From assembly GCA_021162265.1 (NCBI GenBank), contig JAGGZA010000059.1:1-7409 (forward strand): a stretch of DNA of 7,409 nucleotides, in the 5' to 3' direction. Origin of the DNA: Candidatus Aerophobota bacterium. GTDB taxonomy: Bacteria; Aerophobota; Aerophobia; Aerophobales; B3-G15. How positions within the stretch are numbered: position 1 is the first letter of the stretch; each line of letters opens with the position of its first letter. Under the pieces are notes generated by a model. It saw nothing but the letters and a program-made list of their open reading frames with translations. It was not told the origin of the DNA and did no database searches. Made by a program: the position numbers and the translations under genes. Shown here in pieces: positions 1 to 6,114 of this stretch.

Positions 1-357
1 CTTTAGTCCACTTTCTTCAGAAAAGTATACTACTTTGCCTTTAAATATATCAAGTCCTCTGGTATTTCCAAATTCTTCACTTTCTGTAAATAAAATTTGC
101 ATTCCCAGACATATCCCAAGAAAGGGACGTCCTGATTGAATAAATTTATAGATAGGATCAATTAATCTATCTTTTTTTAAATTATTCACGCAGTCTCTAA
201 ACGAGCCTACTCCAGGCAGGACAAGTCCCCTTGAATTTTCAACTTCCAGGAAACTGTTGGTGATCTTGACCTCACAGCCAACTTTTCTTAGGGCATTTTT
301 CACATTTAATAGATTACCCATTCCATAATCAATAATTGTTACTTCATTTTTGCCCAT
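1..357 (-). CDS. hisH: Imidazole glycerol phosphate synthase, glutamine amidotransferase subunit HisH (3' end outside window)
   Basis: HisH hydrolyses glutamine and passes ammonia to HisF, which makes imidazole glycerol phosphate and AICAR in cytosolic histidine biosynthesis. I translated 119 codons from the ATG at 357; the frame stays open to base 1, so about 80 residues of a usual ~200 are missing. Visible class I amidotransferase features are the N-terminal strand and loop IIDYGMGN (residues 8-15), the oxyanion segment LPGVGSF (47-53) and the nucleophile elbow GICLGMQ with Cys83. The His-Glu pair of the triad would lie beyond the edge. The GMGN loop and PGVGSFRDC separate HisH from CarA, GuaA and PabA. 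An AAGGA site (365-369) sits 7 bases before the ATG. It follows the QueG-like gene after 42 A+T-rich bases with no hairpin, so it is probably in the same operon. Whether hisF or hisA follows cannot be seen. Confidence 0.94.
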   Translation of the reverse strand, partial: MGKNEVTIIDYGMGNLLNVKNALRKVGCEVKITNSFLEVENSRGLVLPGVGSFRDCVNNLKKDRLIDPIYKFIQSGRPFLGICLGMQILFTESEEFGNTRGLDIFKGKVVYFSEESGLK

Positions 358-399
358 AATAGTTTCCTTAATGTAAAAACTTATTTTATAATTTTTTAA

Positions 400-1086
400 T
401 CAAATTTCAATAGACGGACCCTGGCAGGCTTTAACACAGATACCGCAGATATAGTGAGGTATATTGTACTCCTTTCTGAATTTTCTTAGCCTTTCGAAGC
501 AAGCAAGATGGTCAAAATCTTCTCTTTTTTCTTTTATAGCTCCAGCAGGGCAAACTCCAATACATTTTTTACAGGAGCCACAACCTCTCTCTAATTTTTT
601 ATCTACTTTTAGAGGAAAATCAGTCAACACTGTGACAAGCCTGACCCTTGCTCCCCATTCTGGAGTAATAAGCAGGTTGTTTCTCCCCATCCATCCAAGT
701 CCCGCTTGCTCAGCAACTAATTTATGAGAAAGATGACCTTTCTGGTTTTCCCAGTCTATCACCTGAGAAGCCGGGATAGGTAAAGCCTGGTAACCCTTTT
801 TTTGAATGAAATCTGTTAGCAGAAGAGCTGTTCTGTCAAGTAAGTAGTTAACCTGCCGGTAGTGATGAAGATAAAGCTGGGTAGGATGGTCCTTTATATC
901 TTCAATTACTTTATCGGATAATCTAAATGCAAGCGAGATTGCAAAAGGAAGACTATCTATAATTTCAGGAGAAATTCCCATGATTTTATGTTTTAAATTA
1001 TCTACACGTGCAACACCAAATAGCGACATACCGCTGGAAAAAGCTATATCTTTTAATAGAGAATAATTTTTATTTTCCTCTTCCAT
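400..1086 (-). CDS. QueG-like double [4Fe-4S] cluster protein (short epoxyqueuosine-reductase relative, substrate unknown)
   Basis: A 228-residue cytosolic protein with no signal peptide or membrane segment. The C-terminal third has a ferredoxin-like double-cluster pattern: CxxCxxCxxxCP with Cys169, 172, 175 and 179, a lone Cys196, then CxxCxxxC with Cys214, 217 and 221. The order CxxCxxCxxxCP...C...CxxCxxxC and the preceding segment AEQAGLGWMGRNNLLI (125-140) match the QueG/DUF1730 family, which reduces epoxyqueuosine in tRNA using cobalamin. Against true QueG: the protein is much shorter than the ~350-380 residues usual there, lacks the C-terminal HEAT-like part, does not show the VDTAP-type segment with the catalytic Asp (the equivalent stretch reads PASQVIDWE, 105-113), and has Gln222 instead of Pro after the last Cys. 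I would call it a QueG-related Fe-S oxidoreductase and not assign epoxyqueuosine reduction. The ATG is 3 bases after the mnmG stop, with AGAGGA at 1096-1101 inside mnmG, so the two are probably translationally coupled. Confidence 0.8.
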   Translation of the reverse strand: MEEENKNYSLLKDIAFSSGMSLFGVARVDNLKHKIMGISPEIIDSLPFAISLAFRLSDKVIEDIKDHPTQLYLHHYRQVNYLLDRTALLLTDFIQKKGYQALPIPASQVIDWENQKGHLSHKLVAEQAGLGWMGRNNLLITPEWGARVRLVTVLTDFPLKVDKKLERGCGSCKKCIGVCPAGAIKEKREDFDHLACFERLRKFRKEYNIPHYICGICVKACQGPSIEI

Positions 1087-1089
1087 TCT

Positions 1090-2970
1090 TTATTTTCCTC
1101 TCCCCTTATGTTTTTTAAGCTGGATCATTAAAATTGAAATAGCAGCTGGGGTTACTCCGGAAATGCGAGAGGCTTGCCCTAAGGATAAGGGTTTTACGCG
1201 AGATAACTTTTCTTTTATTTCTGTTGAAAGTCCTGGAATACTGTAAAAATCAAAATCAGGAGGGATGGTTAGATTTTCAGCTTGCTTGAATTTTTCCACC
1301 TCCAGGTTTTGTCTTTTAATATAACCCTCATACTTTAGCTCAATTTCTACCTGTTGAGAGATATCCTTTCTGGTTTCTTTAAAAGAGGGCAAAATATAAC
1401 TTAGGTTATTGTAGCTAATCTCAGGACGTTTTAATATATCCTTAAGAAAAACAGGAGAATTAACAGGACTTGATTTAAGACTGATTAACTTCTTGTTAAT
1501 ATCAGAGGTAGGAAAAATTTTTACAGAGGACAATTTTTTTATTTCTCTTTTAATAGCCTCTCTTTTTTCTTTGATCTCTTCATATCTTTGTCTGGAGATA
1601 AGCCCTATTTTGAATCCCAATTCTGTTAATCTCAAATCAGCGTTATCTTCCCTTAAGATCAGACGATACTCCACTCTCGAGGTAAACATTCTATATGGTT
1701 CATTTGTACCCCTGGTTACAAGGTCATCTATTAAAACTCCTATGTATGCTTGAGATCTATTAATAATAAGAGGAGAAAGATGTTTTACCTTTAATGCTGC
1801 GTTTATACCAGCTATTAATCCCTGAGCTGCTGCTTCTTCATAGCCAGTTGTTCCATTAATTTGACCGGCAAGAAAAAGTCCTTCAATCTTTTTTGTTTCA
1901 AGAGTGGGTTTTAGTTCAGTTGGATCTACATAGTCATGTTCTATTCCATATCCGGGTCTTACCATCTTTGCATTTTCAAGACCTTCTATACTGTGGAGGA
2001 CTTCCAGCTGGACATCCAGTGGAAGACTTGTAGAAAGGCCATTTGGATAGAATTCAACAGTCTCTCTTCCTTCTGGCTCCAGGAATATCTGATGTCTATC
2101 TTTTTGGGGAAATTTTACCACCTTATCTTCAACTGAAGGGCAGTATCTTACTCCAGTTGATTTTATAACTCCGGTATAAAGGGGGGACCTGTCCAGATTT
2201 TTTTTAATTATTTTATGAGTTTTCTCATTAGTATAGGTTATATAACAGGGCATTTGCTGAATGTTGATTTCTCTGGTGAAGAAGGAGAAAGACAAAGGTT
2301 GATTTTCTCCTTCCTGTGGCTGCAATTTGGAGAGGTCGAGACTTTTACCATCAAGACGGGGGCAGGTTCCAGTTTTAAATCTACCCATTCGCAGCCCTAA
2401 AGACCTTATACTTTCAGATAGTTCCTTAGATGGAAAGTCAGCAATTCTTCCTCCTGGAAAATTTGTAAGACCAATATGGATTAAGCCATTGAGAAAAGTT
2501 CCTGGAGTTATAACCAGACATTTTCCTCTGTAAATCTCACCCAGGTTTGTTTTAACTCCCTTTAATTTATTCCTTTCTATAATAATTCCCTCCACTGTTG
2601 CCTGTTTTAAGTCTAAGTTATGTTCATTTTCCAGTATTTTTTTCATGTACCAACGATAGCCCTGACGGTCAACCTGAGCCCGAGTAGACCTTACTGCCGG
2701 TCCTTTCTTTGTATTAAGTAAACGATATTGGATAGCAGTAGCGTCTACTGTTTTTGCCATTTGGCCTCCTAAAGCATCAATTTCCTTTACCAGTTGTCCT
2801 TTTCCTACACCACCTACTGCAGGATTGCAGGACATAAGACCAATTGTATCAAGATTCATGGTTATAAGGAGGGTTTTGCAGCCCATTCTGGCTGCAGCAA
2901 GGCTTGCTTCAATACCAGCATGTCCCCCGCCCACCACAATTACATCGTAAGTTTCAGGGTAGGTCCACAT
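1090..2970 (-). CDS. mnmG: tRNA uridine-5-carboxymethylaminomethyl modification enzyme, FAD subunit MnmG (GidA)
   Basis: MnmG works with the GTPase MnmE, using FAD and methylene-tetrahydrofolate, to build the (carboxymethyl)aminomethyl group on U34 of tRNAs reading split codon boxes. The 626 residues match the usual ~620-630. Visible features are the Rossmann dinucleotide motif VVGGGHAGIEA (12-22, G14xG16xxG19), SCNPAVGGVGKGQL (47-60), GTCPRLDG (201-208), YCPSVEDK (276-283) with Cys277 at the E. coli catalytic number, GYEEAAAQGL (376-385), and the C-terminal MnmE/tRNA-binding part beginning at IDDLVTRGTNEPYRMF (414-429). No key residue is missing. The ATG at 2970 is 8 bases after the carB stop. 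AAGGA (2982-2986) overlaps the end of carB, 11 bases from the ATG. mnmG often neighbours mnmE or rsmG; placement directly behind a carB half is unusual. Confidence 0.98.
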   Translation of the reverse strand: MWTYPETYDVIVVGGGHAGIEASLAAARMGCKTLLITMNLDTIGLMSCNPAVGGVGKGQLVKEIDALGGQMAKTVDATAIQYRLLNTKKGPAVRSTRAQVDRQGYRWYMKKILENEHNLDLKQATVEGIIIERNKLKGVKTNLGEIYRGKCLVITPGTFLNGLIHIGLTNFPGGRIADFPSKELSESIRSLGLRMGRFKTGTCPRLDGKSLDLSKLQPQEGENQPLSFSFFTREINIQQMPCYITYTNEKTHKIIKKNLDRSPLYTGVIKSTGVRYCPSVEDKVVKFPQKDRHQIFLEPEGRETVEFYPNGLSTSLPLDVQLEVLHSIEGLENAKMVRPGYGIEHDYVDPTELKPTLETKKIEGLFLAGQINGTTGYEEAAAQGLIAGINAALKVKHLSPLIINRSQAYIGVLIDDLVTRGTNEPYRMFTSRVEYRLILREDNADLRLTELGFKIGLISRQRYEEIKEKREAIKREIKKLSSVKIFPTSDINKKLISLKSSPVNSPVFLKDILKRPEISYNNLSYILPSFKETRKDISQQVEIELKYEGYIKRQNLEVEKFKQAENLTIPPDFDFYSIPGLSTEIKEKLSRVKPLSLGQASRISGVTPAAISILMIQLKKHKGRGK

Positions 2971-2978
2971 TGCTGTTT

Positions 2979-4631
2979 TTATCCTTCTCTCTCTGTTTCA
3001 TAAGTTGAGTAAAAATAAGGAGTGTAAGCTTCAAATTCAGCTGCACAGGTATCAACAAGCTTGTAGACGGGTTTTATTCTCTTTTTTCTTCTTATTCCCC
3101 TGACGTATGTTTCATCTTTCCCCAGTATCTTTGCTATCTGGGAATCAGAAAAACCGTATCTTTTTGCCTCCCGCAAAATATCGACAAATTCTTTTTCCCC
3201 TGCTTTGTCTGAATTTTCAATTCTTTTTTCCATTTCCACGATTTCTTTTATATTGTATAAAAACCAGGGGTCTATTTTAGTAAGCTCGTTTATTTTTTCA
3301 ACTGACATTCCTCTTCTTAAGGCATGACCTATATAAAGAATTCTGTCAGCATTGGGAACAGTGAGTTTCTGGATTAGCTGTTCTTGAGGAATATAAGGAG
3401 GATCAACTAAGCCATCTATGCCAATTTCAAGCGATCTCAGACCCTTTTGTAGAGCTTCTTTAAAAGTACGGCCAATTGCCATAGCCTCTCCCACTGATTT
3501 CATGGAGGTTGTGAGTGTTGGATCGGTTCCAGGAAATTTCTCAAAAGTAAAGCGAGGTATTTTCACCACACAGTAATCAATGGTAGGTTCAAAACAAGCA
3601 GGAGTTTCTCTTGTTATGTCATTGGGAAGCTCATCCAAGGTATATCCTACAGCTAATTTTGCTGCAATTTTCGCTATTGGAAAACCTGTAGCTTTTGATG
3701 CCAGAGCTGAACTACGAGACACTCTTGGATTCATCTCAATGACCACCATTTCTCCATTTTCAGGATTTATTGCAAACTGTATATTTGAACCTCCTGTTTC
3801 CACTCCTATCTCTCTTATAATTTTTATTGCTGCATCTCTCATATTCTGGTATTCTTTATCAGTTAGTGTTTGAGCAGGAGCACAGGTTATACTGTCTCCT
3901 GTATGTATGCCCATAGGATCAATATTTTCAATGGAGCAGATAATTACCACGTTATCTTTTTTATCCCTCATTACCTCAAGTTCATATTCTTTCCATCCAA
4001 TAACTGATTCCTCAATTAGTATTTCACTTATCATACTACTTTCAATACCTCTTGCTGCTATTTCTTCGAATTCATCTATATTGTAAGCAACTCCTCCTCC
4101 TGTTCCTCCTAAGGTGAAACTCGGGCGGATTATGACAGGAAAACCTATCTTTTTTGCCACTCTCCTTGCTTCCTGCATATTGTAGGCAAGGCTACTTCTG
4201 GGAACTCTTAAGCCAATTTTTTGCACACATCCTCTAAAGAGTTTTCTATCTTCTGCTTTACTTATTGTTTTATAATCAGCACCTATCATCTCAACGCCAT
4301 AGCGTTTGAGTATTCCCTTTTTGGCTAAAATTGCTCCTACATTTAGACCCGTCTGACCTCCAAGAGTGGGAAGAAGTGCGTCCGGTCTTTCTTTTTTTAT
4401 GATTAATTCTACAACTTCAGGAGTTATAGGTTCTATGTAAGTTCTATCTGACATCTCGGGATCGGTCATAATCGTAGCAGGATTACTGTTAATTAATATA
4501 ACTTCGTATCCCTCCTCTCTTAGTGCTTTGCAAGCCTGTGTCCCGGAATAATCAAATTCGCAGGCTTGGGATATTACAATTGGTCCTGAGCCTATGATTA
4601 GTATTTTTTTTATATCCTCTCTTTTAGGCAT
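2979..4631 (-). CDS. carB: Carbamoyl-phosphate synthase large chain, N-terminal section (carboxyphosphate and oligomerisation domains only)
   Basis: The protein has 550 residues, about half of the ~1070 of a normal CarB. It carries the first ATP-grasp unit, which phosphorylates bicarbonate to carboxyphosphate. Visible features are GPIVISQACEFDYSG (16-30), NSNPATIMTDPEM (48-60), ATP contacts Arg129 and Arg169, the glycine loop TLGGTGGG (173-180), Glu215, and metal ligands Gln285, Glu299 and Asn301. All of these fall at E. coli numbering. The oligomerisation domain follows (about 400-550). The protein ends at VDTCAAEFEAYTPY...STYE, exactly the linker before the second, carbamoyl-phosphate-forming half. 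The stop codon is followed after 8 bases by intact mnmG, so no remnant of the second half exists here. Split CarB (N- and C-sections as separate genes) is known in Aquifex and Methanocaldococcus; I infer the same arrangement here. Ser21 replaces the common Gly in GPIVIGQ. The gene overlaps carA by 8 bases, with AAAGGA at 4640-4645, 8 bases from the ATG. Confidence 0.95.
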   Translation of the reverse strand: MPKREDIKKILIIGSGPIVISQACEFDYSGTQACKALREEGYEVILINSNPATIMTDPEMSDRTYIEPITPEVVELIIKKERPDALLPTLGGQTGLNVGAILAKKGILKRYGVEMIGADYKTISKAEDRKLFRGCVQKIGLRVPRSSLAYNMQEARRVAKKIGFPVIIRPSFTLGGTGGGVAYNIDEFEEIAARGIESSMISEILIEESVIGWKEYELEVMRDKKDNVVIICSIENIDPMGIHTGDSITCAPAQTLTDKEYQNMRDAAIKIIREIGVETGGSNIQFAINPENGEMVVIEMNPRVSRSSALASKATGFPIAKIAAKLAVGYTLDELPNDITRETPACFEPTIDYCVVKIPRFTFEKFPGTDPTLTTSMKSVGEAMAIGRTFKEALQKGLRSLEIGIDGLVDPPYIPQEQLIQKLTVPNADRILYIGHALRRGMSVEKINELTKIDPWFLYNIKEIVEMEKRIENSDKAGEKEFVDILREAKRYGFSDSQIAKILGKDETYVRGIRRKKRIKPVYKLVDTCAAEFEAYTPYFYSTYETEREG

Positions 4632-5724
4632 GCTGGTTTTCCTTTGTTATAAGTTCAAAAAATTGCTGGAAAAGGTAGGTGGCATCATGAGGTCCCGGTG
4701 AGGCCTCGGGATGAAATTGCACTGAGAAAAGAGGAAGTTCTTTGTGACGTATTCCTTCAAGTGTATTGTCATAAAGATTTATATGAGTTATTTCAACTTC
4801 TTCTGGCAGGGAATCAATATCAACACAGAAACCATGGTTTTGCACAGTTATGGCTATTTTCCCGGTTCTCAGGTCTTTCACTGGATGATTGCCTCCATGG
4901 TGACCAAACTTTAGTTTATAGGTTTTTCCACCGAGAGCCTGTCCCAGTACCTGGTGTCCAAGACATATTCCAAAAATAGGTAGTTTTCCTATAAGTTTTT
5001 TTGCTGTTTCTACTACATAAGGAATGGCGGAAGGATCTCCAGGACCATTGGAAAAGATAACACCGTCAGGTTGAAACTTCATAATTTCTTCAGCTTCAGT
5101 TCTTGCCGGTACAACCTCCACTTTGCAATTAAAACGAGCAATCTCTCTTAATATACTATACTTCACTCCGCAATCTATTACTACTACTTTGTAGGTGCCT
5201 TCTTTTTTCCATGACCAATTTTTCTTGCAACTAACATCCTTTACAAGGTCCTGACCTATTACTCCTGGACATGATTTTGCTTTTTTAACTAAATTATCTA
5301 TATCTTTATCTGTGGTAGAGATAACTCCTTTCATGGCTCCCTGTACTCTTATATGTCTTGTCAGAGCCCTTGTATCTATTCCCTCTATTCCTATAATTTC
5401 GTGTTTCTTTAAAAATTCATCCAGGGATTTTTTAGCACGCCAGTTGCTGTGTACTTTACTGTATTCCCTGACTATAAATCCTTCTACCCATGGTTTTGGT
5501 GACTCAAAATCTTCATTATTAACCCCGTAGTTTCCGATAAGAGGATAGGTCATTGTGACTATCTGTCCTTTATAGGAAGGATCAGTGAGTATTTCCTGAT
5601 ATCCCATCATACTGGTGTTGAAAACTACCTCCCCTGATGTTTCTCCTTCTGCTCCAAAGGAATATCCCTCAAAAAATTTTCCGTCTTCCAAGACAAGTAA
5701 GGCTTTTTTGTTGTTTTCTTTCAA
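4624..5724 (-). CDS. carA: Carbamoyl-phosphate synthase small chain (glutamine amidotransferase), TTG start
   Basis: CarA hydrolyses glutamine and channels ammonia to CarB for carbamoyl phosphate, the precursor of pyrimidines and arginine. The 366 residues are within the usual 360-385. The N-terminal CarA domain (about 7-145) shows GEVVFNTSMMGYQEILTDPS (31-50) and EGIDTRALTRHIR (114-126). The class I glutaminase domain (about 178-360) has SNGPGDP (225-231), the nucleophile elbow GICLGHQ with Cys254, and FHPEASPGP with His338 and Glu340, so the catalytic triad is complete. The start is TTG at 5722-5724: an in-frame TGA lies at 5734-5736, no ATG or GTG codon lies between, and GAGGG sits 6 bases upstream of the TTG. 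The next in-frame Met is residue 39, inside a conserved motif. It overlaps carB by 8 bases and is probably the first gene of the operon, as a candidate promoter lies just upstream. Confidence 0.97.
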   Translation of the reverse strand: MKENNKKALLVLEDGKFFEGYSFGAEGETSGEVVFNTSMMGYQEILTDPSYKGQIVTMTYPLIGNYGVNNEDFESPKPWVEGFIVREYSKVHSNWRAKKSLDEFLKKHEIIGIEGIDTRALTRHIRVQGAMKGVISTTDKDIDNLVKKAKSCPGVIGQDLVKDVSCKKNWSWKKEGTYKVVVIDCGVKYSILREIARFNCKVEVVPARTEAEEIMKFQPDGVIFSNGPGDPSAIPYVVETAKKLIGKLPIFGICLGHQVLGQALGGKTYKLKFGHHGGNHPVKDLRTGKIAITVQNHGFCVDIDSLPEEVEITHINLYDNTLEGIRHKELPLFSVQFHPEASPGPHDATYLFQQFFELITKENQHA

Positions 5725-5730
5725 AACATT

Positions 5731-5735
5731 CCCTC
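5731..5735 (-). promoter_or_regulatory. Ribosome binding site of carA (fixes the TTG start)
   Basis: GAGGG lies 6 bases before the TTG start of carA. An ATG at 5727-5729 is only one base from this site and opens a two-codon frame (ATG TTT TGA) overlapping the TTG start in another frame. The spacing therefore favours TTG, and the in-frame TGA just upstream excludes a longer protein. Confidence 0.75.
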
Positions 5736-5756
5736 ACCCTGTGGAATCCTTTAATA

Positions 5757-5784
5757 AAGATACAAAAAGTGAAGGAAAAATCAA
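5757..5784 (-). promoter_or_regulatory. Candidate sigma-70-type promoter for the carA operon
   Basis: Read on the minus strand, TTGATT (5784-5779, 4 of 6 matches to the -35 consensus) is followed after 16 bases by TATCTT (5762-5757, 4 of 6 to the -10 consensus). Transcription would begin near 5750, leaving a leader of only about 25 bases before carA, too short for a PyrR-type attenuator. In such A+T-rich DNA, matches of this quality can arise by chance. Confidence 0.35.
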
Positions 5785-5813
5785 GGAGCTGAAAATTTAG
5801 AAGGCCTGGTAAG

Positions 5814-5842
5814 AAGGTGATACGCTTATGAAAGGTGGCGTA
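5814..5842. repeat. Small direct and inverted repeat cluster upstream of the carA promoter
   Basis: On the plus strand AAGGTG occurs at 5814-5819 and again at 5832-5837, a period of 18 bases. Interleaved with it, TACGC (5821-5825) and GCGTA (5838-5842) form a 5-bp inverted repeat with a 12-base loop. The cluster lies between the large hairpin and the putative -35 element. It could be an operator or extra structure next to the hairpin. The copies are short and may be chance. Confidence 0.3.
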
Positions 5843-5885
5843 ACATCTGGGTCTTGTTTAAACAAAGACCCAGATGTCGTTTTTT
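5843..5885 (+). terminator. Strong hairpin with T-tract on the plus strand, between the glutamate-synthase-like gene and carA
   Basis: ACATCTGGGTCTT (5843-5855) pairs perfectly over 13 bp with AAGACCCAGATGT (5865-5877), leaving a 9-base loop. On the plus strand it is followed by CG and six T (5880-5885), the form of an intrinsic terminator. On the minus strand, where the genes are, the stem is preceded by an A-tract and followed by TTACGCC with no T-tract, so termination of the upstream gene would be weak by the classical model. The stem begins 7 bases after the upstream family's stop codon, a usual place for a 3'-end hairpin, so a role in mRNA 3'-end stability is also possible. Confidence 0.6.
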
Positions 5886-6114
5886 ATTCTTCCAGAATTT
5901 TTTCTGCCTCTTCTTTATAGGCGTCCATAACATAAGGTATACCGGAGATCTTTGCAGCTTCCTCTGTCAAAGCCATAAGGTCCTTTCGAGAAATAGTAGA
6001 GATTCTGAAATTTCTGCTGCCTGCCATTAACTGCTGCAATCCAAGTTTTATCTTTTGACAGAAGGTATAAATACCTATTGCTCCACCGGGTATCTGTTTT
6101 ATTTCTTTTCCGTA
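5884..6114 (-). pseudogene. C-terminal 76 codons of the glutamate-synthase-like gene, displaced to the -1 frame
   Basis: Starting at the TAC at 6114-6112, the -1 frame relative to the upstream gene reads 76 codons and ends at TAA (5886-5884). It contains IPGGAIGIYTF, GLQQLMAGSRNF, ISRKDLMALTEEAA and ISGIPYVMD, the expected C-terminus of the FMN-binding glutamate synthase family (IPTGAIGLYTY..., GLRQLMCGAR..., SGIPYIMD in relatives as I remember them). It has no start codon or ribosome binding site at its beginning, so it is not an independent gene. Joining it to the first 430 residues of the upstream frame gives about 506 residues, near the ~510 of archaeal-type members. It is either a sequencing or assembly indel, a real mutation, or a segment reached by frameshifting. 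Confidence 0.85.

Noticed and set aside
464..727. Plus-strand open frames opposite the minus-strand genes (this one and others of 60-180 codons)
   Set aside because: Each is antisense to a strongly conserved gene, lacks a convincing ribosome binding site, and has no recognisable domain.
2971..2990. Frameshift or premature stop as the cause of the short carB
   Set aside because: Only 8 bases separate the stop from intact mnmG, so no second-half sequence remains in any frame. The end falls at the natural domain boundary.
5725..5883. PyrR-binding attenuator or other known riboswitch in the carA leader
   Set aside because: I see no PyrR loop motif and no antiterminator/terminator pair with a minus-strand T-tract, and the candidate promoter leaves a leader of only about 25 bases.
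5811..5885. T-box-like leader on the plus strand (AAAGGTGGCGTAAC followed by a terminator hairpin)
   Set aside because: The T-box core needs GGTGGNACCGCG; here TGG is followed by CGTAAC. No plus-strand gene lies downstream and there is no room for a specifier stem.
5828..5920. Thirty-codon plus-strand frame beginning ATGAAAGGTGGC with AAGGTG upstream
   Set aside because: It runs through the hairpin and into the antisense of the glutamate-synthase-like C-terminus, has no recognisable content, and is of a length expected by chance.
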